Source: Balamuthia mandrillaris (Eukaryota; Discosea; Longamoebia; Balamuthiidae). From it: DNA of 64,000 nucleotides. This document shows, in pieces, positions 1-11,300 of this stretch. The notes under the pieces were generated by a model, which was given only the letters and a program-made list of their open reading frames with translations, was not told where the DNA came from and made no database searches. The stretch is taken from contig JAVKOQ010000034.1 in the NCBI GenBank assembly GCA_031835245.1, positions 87,501 through 151,500 on the forward strand, given 5' to 3'. A program made the translations under genes and the position numbers. The stretch's first letter is position 1, and each line of letters begins with the position of its first letter.

Positions 1-671
1 TATCCATGATAGCCACGTACAAGAAAGTACCTGCTGCCAATGACTCCAACAAACCCTTTAGTTGGTGGAAATTGCTTAGTACGTTAAACTAAAGAAAGAA
101 AAGAGGAAGAGAGTATTATTACCTCAGCAATAAAGGCTGACCTGCCACTTAGGGCAGAGTTGAGACCAATACCAATGCCGATACCAATCGGCGTTGCGGT
201 GGAGTAGATAGCAAGTATACCAACCCATGACTTGAGCTTCACTCCTTCTTTCACAAAACTAGTGCCAAAAGCAAATGCTTCAATCCACTTGTGAGAAGCA
301 ATGGCGATGAGCAGCAGCGTGGTCTGCGAGACGGTGCTCTCAACGCCGAGAGCCAGCCCTTCAATCACAGAGTGAATGGAAAGCACCAGAGCGAGAATGT
401 AGGGTACGACCGGCCGCTGAGTCACTTCGATGTGTTGATGGCCTTCGTGTTCAGAAGCACGTTGTTGCAGCAAGCGTTGATGCTCTCCTTCGTGTTGAAG
501 CTCAAGATATGCTTTGTACTCATCTCTGTTTGGAAAGGTAACATTGTAAATAAGCAGAGTGAAAGAGAACAAGAGCAAAAGGTACGAGAGTGTGTGATAG
601 AGTGAGTGAGAGAGCAGGAGAAGAGTAGAAGGAAGAGAGAAGAAGAGAAGAAGAAGAAGAAGAAGAAGAAG

Positions 672-708
<37 letters not shown>

Positions 709-1270
709 GAACGCACAAGCTCAACCGCCGGTTCTGCACCTCCTCCTGCACGGTGGTGCCCTCCCCTCCAAAATACATGGTCTGAAACCCTCCTCCCTCC
801 ACTCCGTGGTGGTGGTGGTGGTGCTGCCCCAACAGCCCCCTCTCCCTCAGGCTGCCCGCCGCGCCGTAGTGAGGGATGAGCTGGCGGGGCACCACGATCA
901 TGTCGGCGGTGACGTGACGCTCGCCGGCCGCCGTGGAGACGGCCAGTACCTGGTGGCTGTGGGCGTTGCCCATGAAGACCTTCTCCACGAAGAGGACCAG
1001 GGAGAAGCCCGCGATGGCCAGGAGGGGCGAGACCGGGATGCCTTCCGCCAGGCGGGCCTCGCGCAGCTGCTCCTCGGCCTCGGGCAGGAGGTGGGCCAGG
1101 CCTATGCAGAGGAAGACCCCGCCGGAGAGGGCGTTGCCCAGGGAGAGCAGCGCGCGGGAGTGGCTCTCCTTCATGCGCCGCAGCTTGAGGAGGGAGGGCA
1201 GCAGCCCGCCGAACCAGACCAGCACGATCATGATGAGGATGCTGAGGATCTTCCACACGTATAACTCCAT
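1..1270 (-). CDS. ZIP-family zinc/iron transporter, 3' end beyond window
   Basis: Multi-pass membrane transporter moving Zn2+ or related metals into the cytosol. I read exon 1 as 1270-717, exon 2 as 525-123 and the start of exon 3 as 55-1; the phases agree. The N-terminus gives three hydrophobic helices (residues ~5-115) followed by a histidine-rich loop with six His in a row (near 805-822), typical of the ZIP cytosolic metal-sensing loop. Exon 2 carries the two ZIP signature helices: HSVIEGLALG (metal-site His and Glu) and ASHKWIEAFAFG. Exon 3 reads GLLESLAAGTFLYVAI, the usual ZIP C-terminal helix, and runs off the left edge, so only a short tail is missing. The motif spacing is closest to the ZIP1-3/plant IRT-like ZIPII group. 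The ATG at 1270 is the first in frame. Substrate metal and membrane are not deducible. Intron 1 (716-526) holds a GA/GAA microsatellite, which is CT on the sense strand. Confidence 0.9.
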
Positions 1271-1887
1271 CTTCTCTCACTGCTCTCTCTCTTTTTTGCA
1301 AAAGTTTGAAGGTGAAGCAAGACACACGAGGAAGAAGCGTTGCGAAGAGGGGAAGCAAGGAAAAAAAAAGGGGGGGGTGGGGGGTCTATGCCTTGGCTTG
1401 CTTGCTTGCTGGTCCTCCGACTGCTCCTCTTCTTTCCGGTGGGCGTTGACTCGGCGAGGCCTGTCTGTGGCCGACATAGCAGCAGGAAAAAGAGGGGAAA
1501 TCCGAATGGTGCATGGGGGGAAATAGCCTGGACAGGAGAGAAGACACGAGATAGATCGATAATATGGTCGAGGATGACGTGGATATAGATCGATAGAAAG
1601 TGACTGACGTGTCGTCACATGATTGGATAACAAATCCAAAATTTTGTTCCTAAAATAGAGAAGGTTATTTTGATGACGTGTCAAGTTACCATTGGATAAA
1701 TCCAACTGGTGAAAATAGCAAACCGTTCGAAAACACATCGAAATTCTACTGATTCGAATTTCGATATTTCCTTTTAGAGTAAAGGACACGAGCCAGGAGA
1801 GCGAGAGAGGACGCGAGAGAGAAAGAAAAACAACAAAAAAAGTAAATTTTTTTCAAATGTTAAAAAAGAAGAGAGACGAGAGAGAGC
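1271..1887. promoter_or_regulatory. Divergent promoter between the ZIP and trehalose synthase genes
   Basis: About 617 bp separate two divergently transcribed start codons, so both promoters must lie here. The sequence shows a composite element repeated twice with identical internal spacing: TGACGTGTC at 1605-1613 followed 17 nt later by ATTGGATAA (1622-1630), and again TGACGTGTC at 1674-1682 with ATTGGATAA at 1691-1699, each followed by an AATCCAA stretch. TGACGT resembles a bZIP (CRE/TGA) half site and ATTGG is a reverse CCAAT box. Binding factors are inference. No coding potential is seen. Confidence 0.5.
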
Positions 1888-2478
1888 ATGAACCCGCAGC
1901 AACAACAGCCACAGGGGCATCCGCCAGCGTCAGCCAGCTCCTCCGATCGAACGGGCGGAACCTACTTCAAGGAATGGAAAGGACGACGCCCTGATCGGGT
2001 GATCGTGGTCACCAAAAATCTGCCACTCACCGTCTCCAAGAAGGCTGATGGCAGTTAGGCAGCTTCTCTGTTCACTCCCGTCTTCTCGTTCCTCTTCCTC
2101 TCGCTCCGTTTTTGCCAGTGGTCTCACTTATTTTTTGAAAAAGGTTGGACTATAAGAAAAGCACAGCTTGGTCCCATTGCTTCTGCCGTTCGTCTCATCG
2201 AAGAAGGTTACTTTAGTGTTCCTTTTTTTTCCTTTGCTCTTCTCTTCTCACGTTTGCCTTCTCTCTGTTTTCTCTCTTCTCCCTTCTGCCTTCTCCTCTA
2301 TTCTCTCGCTTCTCTGCTTCACTCGTCCGCTCGTTTTCTGCTGTCGTCTCTTTTCTTCTCCATCCCTCCCTCCCTCTTCTCTCACTCTCTTCTCTCTCTT
2401 CTCTCTCTTCTCTCTTTCCTCTCTTGTCTCTCTTGTCTCTCTTCTCTCTTGTCTCTCTTGTCTCTCTCTCTCTCTCTT

Positions 2479-2516
<38 letters not shown>

Positions 2517-2611
2517 GTCCTCTCACTCTCTCTTCTCTTTCTTGCTCGCTCTCTCTTCTGTCCTCTCACTCTTCTCTTTTCTGTCCTCTCACTCTCTCTT
2601 CTCTCTCTTGC

Positions 2612-2650
<39 letters not shown>

Positions 2651-3584
2651 CTCGCTCTCTCTCTCTTCTCTATCTCTCCTGCTCTCTCCTCTCAAGGTTT
2701 TTAACTCCTTTTCACAAAACAGGAGACGGAAGACTCAAGTTTGCTTGGGTAGGCACCCTCCCCGGTGAGATCCCCCAAGAGGAACGTCCCGCTCTCACTG
2801 AGCTCCTCTGGAAGGAGCACCACAGCATGCCCGTCTTTCTCGACATGAAGGAGGAAGCCGCCTGGACTCACTTTTGCAAGTCCTGCCTTTGGCCACTGCT
2901 CAACTCGCAGCTGGTCTCCTCGGACTTTGACTATGACCTGTGGCATGCGTACAAAGAGTGCAACCAAAAGATGGCGGAAGCCGTCTATGAAGTTTGCACT
3001 TCATATAGGGGAGAGGACCTCATTTGGATACATGACTATCACTTGCAGCTTGTCCCTACAAGTTTTGTATCTCTCTTCTCTGCCTCTCTCTTCTCGCTTC
3101 TCTCCTTATGACCTTTTTTTGCTCTATTTGCTTCAGAATTGAGAAGAATGAAAGGAGTGGGACTCAACACAAGGATCGGCTTTTTCTCTCACACGCCATT
3201 CCCTACTTCGGAGATCTTTCGCATTCTTCCCATTCGAGCGAAACTGCTGGAAGGAGTGTTGGGTGCTGACTTGATAGGCTTTCAGACATATCATGACTGT
3301 CGTCACTTCCTGAGCGCTTGTACTCGCATCCTCGCTCTGGATTCTCGACCTAAAGGTGGTCTATCCTCTCTGTTCTTTGGTTCTCTTCTTATCTTCTGAT
3401 TTCTCTTTGCTGGCTTCAAACTCCTTTCCGCGTAAACATTTAGGAGTGGAATGGGCAGGAAGAATGGTAGCAGTGGACATCTTTCCAGTAGGCATTGATC
3501 CAGATGGGTTGGAGAAAGTGATGGAATCAGAACCTGTAAAAGGTAACTCTTTTCTCTCGTTCTCTCAGGCATGCTCTTATTGAC

Positions 3585-3629
<45 letters not shown>

Positions 3630-5840
3630 CCTTCAAACTGTGTCTTAATGAAGAACGAGTGAAAGAATTGAAGAAACAGTTTGAAGGACAAAAGATTTTG
3701 ATGGGTAGGGACCGTTTGGACCCAATAAAGGGTATTCCTCACAAACTTTTGGCATTGGAGGACTTTTTCGAACGATATCCTGAATGGCAGGGCAAAGTGG
3801 TTCTCTTTCAAGTGTGCTTGCCTCCTCGTTTCAACACTTTGGCTCAAAATGATGCTCAGGAACTGTCTTCACAAATCAACGAGTATGTGTCTTTTTGGTT
3901 TCTTTGCTTGTTGTCAGTTTTTCTTTGTCAGTTATTAATACGGAAACAACAGGCTAGTAGGAAAGATAAACGGCAAATACAGCAGCGCCGACTTTACTCC
4001 CATTCACTACCTCCATCAACACCTTCCCATCACCGAAGTTTGCGCTCTCTACACGGCCGCTGATGTTGCACTGCTCACGCCTCTCCGCGATGGCATGAAC
4101 CTCACGTGCGCATCTTCCTTTATCTTTGTTATTTAAATATCTTTTTCTGTGCTTTTTCTCACAAACCAGCTATACAGTTCACACGAATATGTAACTTGCC
4201 AACGGGACAATCATGGCCCGCTCATCCTCTCTGAGTTTGCTGGCTCTGCTCAAAGCCTCGGCGGTGCCGTCCTTGTCAACCCATGGGATACCAAAGGCGT
4301 CGCCACCGCAATACATCAGGCGCTCCTCATGTCCGAAACTGAAAGAAAGTTGAAGCACGAGTACAACTATCGTTACATCAAAAGGAACACGGCTTTGCTT
4401 TGGGGCAAGACCTTCCTAGGAGAGTTGATGCGGTTGGAGCGGTTCTCCAAGGTGCCTCCTCTGAACTTTGATGACGTAGTGAGCAAGTATCAGAGCTGCA
4501 GAGAAGGAAAGAAGCGCTTGTTCTTACTGGACTATGATGGCACGTTAACGCCCATCGTGAAGAACCCGGTGGATGCTGTGCCGTCGCCTCGCTTGGTGGA
4601 GGCCTTGCGCCGATTGTGCGATGATCCAAAGAACATCGTTTACGTGATAAGTGGCAGAGACAGGGATTTCTTGCAACAGTGGTTGGGATACTTGCCCATC
4701 GGACTTAGTTGCGAGCATGGGCTGTTCTTCCGACCTTATGGAGGAGGGAGGAGAAGAGGAAGTGGTAGTGAGATTGCAGATGGTAATGAAGATGGAGAAG
4801 ACGGAGGAAACAATAATGCCGAGTGGGAGGATTTGTTGAGTGGAATGGAGTTCTCTTGGAAGGACGTGGTTTTGCCTATTTTGGAGGATTATACCGAGCG
4901 TACTCCTGGTTTGTCCTCTATCTCTCTTTCTCTTTCTTCAAGTTTCTGTCTTTTCTGCTGAACCAAACATTAACGAAACCAACTTGCAACAGGTTCCATG
5001 ATCGAAACCAAAGAGGTTAACCTGGCTTGGCACTACCGCTGCGCTGAGGCCGACTTTGCCTCCTTCCAAGCAAAAGAGCTTGTGGTACACTTGCAAAACG
5101 TTGCCTCCAAGCTTCCCATCGAAATTCTTTTGGGGAAGAAAGCGATTGAGATTCGCCCTCAAAACGTTAACAAAGGAGCGACAGTGAGGAAGATACTCTC
5201 ACGCCACCCGTTGCCCGACTTTATACTTTGTTTGGGAGATGATCGTACGGATGAAGACATGTTTATGGCGTTGCACGGTGCTCTTGGTGCTGATGAGAAA
5301 ACTTCGTAAGTTGTTTTCCTTTGTTGTGTTTTGTTGTTTTGTTTTAACGTTTGTTATAACGACAAAAACAGTCACTCTTTTGATGATGAAAACGAACCAA
5401 TCGAAGGTAGCCCCGAACAGGAACTTGCAACAGCATCTGCTCAAAACGAACAACAGCAAAAAGAAGACGACCAAACAGAGAGAAGAATGCAAGTCGAGGA
5501 AGAAGAGGAAAATAACGATGACGACGATGATGATGACGACGACGACGATGAAAGCAGACACAAACTTGTAGATCCCCAACACTGCGCTTGCTTCACGTGC
5601 GTGGTCAACAAACAAGACTCTCAAGCCAAGTACTTTATCCCCAACCAGAAACAAGCGTTGTCGTTGTTGAAACTTTTGAGCAGAAACGGAAAGAAAGAAG
5701 AGACCCCACAACTATCTCGCCGTCACCATCCTCATTCCCATGCTGGTGCATCATCGCACAAGAGCGGGGTGACCAAGCAAGACCCTCGTTTGTCACCCAT
5801 CGAGAGCCATGATGGTGTCATCGAACAAATGATGGAATAA
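1888..5840 (+). CDS. Bifunctional trehalose-6-phosphate synthase/phosphatase (class II TPS)
   Basis: Ten exons: 1888-2053, 2144-2206, 2723-3061, 3137-3355, 3444-3542, 3654-3882, 3953-4105, 4178-4908, 4993-5305, 5372-5840. They sum to 2781 nt, exactly 926 codons plus stop. The N-terminal half is a GT20 glycosyltransferase (UDP-glucose + glucose-6-P to trehalose-6-P): KKADGSW, WVGTLPGEIPQEE, HDYHLQLVP, GFFSHTPFPTSEIFRILP, DRLDPIKGIPHKL, and the nucleotide-sugar site LTPLRDGMNLTSHEYV through LILSEFAGSAQSLGGA. The second half is a HAD-type phosphatase with nucleophile motif LDYDGTLTPI, SCEHG and LGDDRTDEDMF, so both activities look intact. The C-terminal ~155 residues are hydrophilic with an acidic Asp run (near 5515-5550) and a Cys pair, outside the conserved fold. 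Trehalose is a stress and cyst sugar in amoebae. Intron 2 (2207-2722) is almost pure pyrimidine repeat. The ATG at 1888 fits the phase chain and is preceded by an in-frame-free, purine-rich leader. Confidence 0.93.
2221..2700. repeat. Pyrimidine-rich CT/CTT repeat filling an intron
   Basis: The second intron of the trehalose synthase gene is made of degenerate CTT and perfect (CT)n runs (for example 2463-2515 and 2617-2650). Long open frames here encode only Leu/Ser or Glu/Arg repeats and are artefacts of the repeat. Confidence 0.9.
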
Positions 5841-6117
5841 ACGCCTTCTGTCCCTATCACTCTAGCTTTTTTTCTTCTTCTTTGCTTGGCTAAACTAGTA
5901 CTGGGTTGAGAGGTCAGACACGGAGGAAGGCATGGCGGACCCATTCCACTTAACTGCAAACCAACAAACACCAAGCATGAAGGCATAAGGCACGAGAGAT
6001 AGATCCATCTTCTCCCTTTTGCTAACGGTTACGAACGTGGAGCTTTATTGACTGTTCTCTGTGTAAACATGCTCCTGCACATTCGCGTCCTATCGTGGCC
6101 GTTGAGGCCTGCAAGGC

Positions 6118-6984
6118 TCAATAAAACCCTTTTTGTCTCTTTGCGGCTTTCTTCTTTTCCTTCTCCTCCCTCTTCAAGGCCTTTTCCTTCTCCTTGGCGG
6201 CTTTCTTCTCCGCCTTCCGGGCGGCCTTCTCTCGCTTGGCTTTCTCCCTGTTGCGAGCCGCCTCCACTCTCGTTCCTTCGGTGAACCGATCCTGGAACTC
6301 CTCCCAAATGGCATCTTCCTCGATGAGGTAAGGATAGTGCATGTCGGCTTTGTAGGTCTTGGTGGCTGCGTGCCTAACTCCAAGGAAGATGACGCCTCCG
6401 ATGATGAGGCCGCCGACGAAGAAGCCGGTCACCATCCAGGGGGAGCGCCAAGCCTTTGAGGCGTTGGTGTGGGGATAGATGTAGGTGGTGGCTCCCTTTG
6501 TTTCCACTCGACAATAGTAGCGACCGCGGGTGTAGTGCGGGTGAACTATTGATGTAACGTTCTGGCATAGGTTCGGCAGGTCGTCCACGCACTTCGTTAT
6601 TGCTAGTCTCCTGTTTGACGCCAAAGAGAGCACCACTTGTGAGGAGCAAGTAAAGACAAAAAGAACAAGAAAGAAGGCGGTGGGAGGCCAAAGCGTAAAG
6701 GCTCACTTTAGAGTTGCGTTGGACTTGAGGTACAGCTCTATGCCCTCATCGTTCTTCCACTCCCAATCCTCGGCAACGTAGGCGGTGATGTCGGTCCATT
6801 TGTCGAGGTCCACCACGGTCCTTGTGCGACGATTTCCTTTGGAGTCCGTGTATGACTCCGTGTGCTGTGCGTGCTGGTGCACATAAGTTGCCGGTGTAGA
6901 GGCGTTAAGGGTTGCAAACTCCAGAACTGCTGCTCTTCATTCATTTAAGTTAAAAAACAATATAGAAAGAAGGTGGGAACAGAG

Positions 6985-7035
<51 letters not shown>

Positions 7036-7199
7036 CACAAGAAAGAAAGTTACTCTGAATTGAGGCGACTATCAAAGGTAGCTTTCTGGCCGGACAGCCC
7101 TTTCTTCACCTTGAACTCCGCAGCGGCCGCTTCCTCCTCCGCCGTCACGCTCCGCTTTTCCTTCTCCCTCCTTCCCGTATTCTTCGCCGTGAACATCAT
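6118..7199 (-). CDS. Predicted single-pass membrane protein, family not recognised
   Basis: Three exons (7199-7054, 6934-6707, 6610-6118) join in phase to 288 codons plus stop. The N-terminal third is charged. The central part (YVHQHAQHTESYTDSKG ... DKWTDITAYVAEDWEWK) and a Cys-containing segment (TKCVDDLPNLC, RGRYYCRVETKG) look like a folded, possibly lumenal or extracellular domain with four Cys. One clear transmembrane helix follows (WMVTGFFVGGLIIGGVIFLG, roughly residues 185-204), then a short linker and a Lys/Ala/Glu-rich basic coiled tail. No signal peptide is visible at the chosen ATG. Two ATGs lie in tandem (7199 and 7196); I used the first. The intron between exons 1 and 2 carries a GA microsatellite (CT in sense). 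The general layout is reminiscent of TMEM43-type proteins, but I could not match motifs, so no function is assigned. Confidence 0.75.
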
Positions 7200-7271
7200 C
7201 TTGGTGTGCGCGTGTTTCTCTTTTCTCTCTTTTACAGTTAGATAAAGTAAATCATTGCATAACTAAACCGA

Positions 7272-7279
7272 TATATAAA
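7272..7279 (+). promoter_or_regulatory. Possible TATA box
   Basis: TATATAAA lies in the 304-bp gap between the divergent membrane-protein gene and LURP copy 1, oriented for rightward transcription and about 230 bp before the ATG at 7504. It is a sequence match only, and the transcription start is unknown. Confidence 0.3.
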
Positions 7280-7503
7280 GCATGCGTTTCGGTAATTTGC
7301 GGAGAGACCATTCTCTTTCTTCCAAGAATTCTTGCGAAAGCTATATTGGCATAGTTTTCGGAAAAAAAAAAAAACACACGAGGCCAAAACCATCGGAAAG
7401 CTCCAAAACGCGTGACTTTCTAGGAACCCACCCTAATGGGAAAGGAAGCTCTCAGTTACAGACCTCAAAAAAACAAACAAACAACCAAACAAAAGCAAAC
7501 AAA

Positions 7504-8308
7504 ATGAACCAATATCAAATTCTGGGGCGCAGGTCCTCCCAACACAACACGCCTTCCAACTCCGACAATGAGGGAGAAGCAACTGCGGAAGACCTACCAC
7601 AATACGGAATGGAAGCACCCCAGGACGTAACGCTTTCCGTCCTGTAACGTTTTTGTTTGCCGTTGTCATTCACTTCTATTAACTTTTTTCACCTGTTTTA
7701 TATCTTTCGTTCTCCAACAATAAGGAGCACCTGGACATCCAGGAGAATGTTGGTTTACTCGGGGGACAGGAAGGTGTTTATCTTGCGCCCTCACTTTCGT
7801 TTTGGGTTGGTCGACGGTATAGACTGGACGCTCTGTGACGCCGCCGGCGGAGAAGAGAACGTGTTGGCCCGTGCCAGGCGCTGCTCCAGCTGGTATTCCA
7901 TTACAGGGGCCATGTGGGAGGTCAGGCAAGGAGGGAAAGATGAGCCGCCCGTTGCCAACATCACGGTGAGCTGTTCTGTGTGTTTTCATTTCGTGCTCCT
8001 CGTTTCCAACAATAATAACAAAACAACAACAGTATAAACGCAACAGCAGCACATGGCGGGTCGAGTTCATGGGTGACAACGAAGTGAGTGAGTGCCTCAC
8101 CGTCGTACACAAAACAGACCAAGCCGCTTTCTTTCCCATCATGAAACGCGGAGCAGAAGTGGCCCGGTTCACCAAAAGGACCCGGGACAACAGGCGACAT
8201 CGGTATGACGTGTGGGTCAAGCAAGGAGAACCGTTGTGGGTGATCCTCCTGTTGTACTCTCTTCTCAAGAATCGGAGTGATCTAGGTAGGCGGCCCGACG
8301 GTTGCTAA
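7504..8308 (+). CDS. LURP-one-related / tubby-C-like protein, copy 1
   Basis: Three exons (7504-7643, 7725-7965, 8033-8308) give 218 codons plus stop. After a ~40-residue hydrophilic N-terminus the protein has the beta-rich pattern of LURP-one-related (LOR) proteins: RRMLVYSGDRKVFILRPHF, TLCDAAGGEENVLARARR, WEVRQGGKDEPPVANIT, then STWRVEFMG and the C-terminal YDVWVKQGEPLWVILLLY. LOR proteins share the 12-stranded barrel with a central helix seen in tubby and phospholipid scramblases; the C-terminal hydrophobic stretch is the buried helix rather than a true membrane anchor. The molecular role in protists is unknown. Three further copies lie at 23.1, 26.2 and 27.7 kb with the same three-exon plan and intron phases (2 then 0), so they are paralogs. 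This copy is the most GC-rich and the most distant. Confidence 0.8.
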
Positions 8309-8386
8309 GCCCTGCTCCTTTCTGTTCGTTTGTACAAAAGAGCCAGTGGCAGAGAAAGGAGGAAAGTTTATAGATACCAAATGAAC

Positions 8387-11300
8387 TCATGTTTCTTTTT
8401 CTTTTTCCTTTTCTTCCTTATAGTCTTCTCCATCGTCCTCCTCATAGCCTGCATTGCGCCGCATCATTTGCTCTTGATAAGCGTTTGCGGTGGCCACAAA
8501 GGCACGCAACCAGACGTCCTTCTCAGGGGCAGCCGGGAACTTGACGCAAAGCAACCTCCCATCCGAACAAGTGAATTTCACGACGTTGCGATGCTCTATC
8601 GCCTCGTCGATGGAGACCACCTCTTCCAATGGAATGTAATGCCCGAACCACAGCTTCCGTTTCGCTTCTTCCTCTTCGTTGTATTCTTCTTCATCCTCAT
8701 CCTCGTCTTCTTGGTGTTGCTTTGCCGAAGGAGACGTGGGCCTACGAACGGATAACTCCCCAGAAGACATTGAAGTGATCTTTTGTTTGTCCGTGGAACG
8801 AAGAGCTTCCGTTCTCTTCATTGATGCCGATGAGGACGAGGATGCAGACGCAGTGGTGTTGATGAGGGTGCCATATTGAGAGATGGATCTTCGGGTGAGC
8901 GTTGGAAAGCGTTCTTTCAGCTTTTGTTGTTGTCGCTGTTGCGCTTGGCTCTTCTTTGCGGTGGTGGTAAGAATGGCATCGCCCAACAAATGCAGCTGTC
9001 CATCCTCGTGAATGCGACGGTCATCCACCAGTTGGACCGATGCTTCGCATACATAGCGTCTTCCAGGCCACAACAAAGTCAACAGGTCCTTGTGTAGTTG
9101 TGGTTGTGAGAAAAGAGACAGAGAAGAGACAGGAGTAGCAAGAGAAGTCCTGAGAACGAGAGAAAGCAACGGAAGAGCGTACTGTTGGAATGCTGAACAA
9201 GCTTTGTTGGAGGTGCAAAAGCTTCAAGAAGGAGTGTCTCGGGTCGGCCGCAGCGGAAGCAGAGAAGAGCTCCGAGGAGAGCTCCTCCTGAGAACGTCGT
9301 TGTCGTCTCGTGTAAATGAAGGCGCTGCTGTCGGCCAAGCTCCTTATCATGCCTTGTTGGATTCTGTTGCTCAGCTCGTTGGTCAAGGCCTGCAAACGAA
9401 GCACCAGCTTGCTCAGCTGGGCACAGTCTGGATGGTCCGGCCACGTCCATCGCAACAATTCCTTTTATTTAAAGAAAGAGGAGAGTAAACAAACGAGCAA
9501 GAATGCCAAAGACAGGATGGTACCTCGTAGGTGGTGGTCATCGCAACCGAGTGTTGAATAGGGAGCAAAAGCAAGCTTTCCAGGGTCAGGCCCTCACATT
9601 GGAACTCTTTGGATAGCATCTTTTGTTTTTTACATGAGAGAAGAGAGAAAAAGTCTACGTCAAGCTTCGCTTGAGAGAAGAGAAGGACAGAGAAGAGCGA
9701 GGACGAACCTGAATGAATTGATCAAAGGTCTTATCGGTCATACAGTCCCTTAGAACGAACACAGCTGTGTCATAGTTCTCAATGTATTCCTCGTATGCTG
9801 CAAAGAGATCAGGCTGTTGTTTTTATATGCGTGAGAAGCGCCCACAACAAGACTTGACAAAGAGAGAAGCAGAAAGACGAACCAAGGCGTTAAAACAAGC
9901 AGCAATGCTCTGAGCATGCGACCATCTCTCCATGATTCTATGCTTTAGAGCAGTCCACAACAGCTTATGGTTGGCGAACAGCACGTTCAGGTTCAGGAAG
10001 ATGGAGTGAACCTCCTCGTCGGCTACGAACGGATGCGGAGAGCGTGCGATGAGCAGAAGGGGATGACGAAACTGTCGTATGACCACTTTGAGCAGTTCCA
10101 CGTATCTCTCTTCCAGCTCGAGAATGGAATGAACGATCTTTGTTCGTTGGTGTTGCAAATGTGCTGTTGGTCGAAATAAAGGTAAAAAGTAAGACTTCTT
10201 CTTCTTCTTCTGCTTCTTGTTAAAAGGAAGAAAGGAATACCTTTGATCTGGTTTCGAGAGGAACAGAGTGAAGAGAGAGACGAACGAAGTGTTTGCAGTC
10301 GAAGAGCCAACGAGCCAGAGGCAGTGGTAGATTGACTCGAGGAAGAGCCCAACAATTGTTCACGAAAGCTATTGGCGACATCCGATTCTCTTTCCTCACC
10401 GCCTCCCGTTGAAGACAAGTGAAGCAGCTCTGAAACGTCTGTCAATTCTTGTTCCGTTTCTTCACTATTGTTGGGGTATGCGTCTTCCTCTGCTTTCGCT
10501 GTTTCTTTTTCTTTCACTTTTTCTTTCCCTTCCTCTTGGTCTGATGAAGAAACAGAAGAGGATGACGAAGAAGACAATGAACTTGAAAACGCAATGGTGG
10601 CCGAGCCTTTTGGTTTGACCTCTTCTTCTTTTTCTTTTCCCGTTTCCTTCTCTTTCATCTTTGCAGCAGCTTCGGCTTCCTCTTCTGTTTTCTCTTCCTC
10701 ACCGTCGTCTTCAGCTTCCGTTTCCTCTTCTTTTTTCTCTTGCTCCGTGACTGAGATGATGCTCCGCTGTTTGGCTGAATGGGAATGAGACAAGCTTCCA
10801 TTCATGGAGACCGAAGAAGACGAACTGGAAGCTTTGGCAGTGTTCGTTGAAGAGTTTGAAGCTTTGATGCTAGTTCTTGTGCTTCTACTCTTGCTTTCTT
10901 TGCCTTGAGTGGTGTTGCTCGACCATTCGGTCGAGTCAAAGTAAACATCTTCGTTCAGGTCCAGAAAGATGGACTTCTTCTCGGCCAAAGCGATGATATG
11001 CTTCTTCAGCTTCTCCTTTTCCTTCTCCTCCTTTTCCATCTTCTTCTTTGCTTTCTCCAGCTGATGGGCTTCCTTTTTGTTTTGGGAAGGAGGAGAGTTG
11101 AGTCCTTCATCGTGACTCTTTGCCTTCCACAATCCGAATAAACCGATCGACTTTCTCCTCTCGTTGGTGACGGCTGTGGTGGTGGTGGGTCGAACGATGA
11201 TGTTGTTGCTTTCTTGTTCTTTTGCTTTCTTGTGGTGGTGCTTATGCTGTTGATGTTTCTTTTTGAGAGAGCTTGGAGAAGAGGAAGACTTTCTAGGGCT

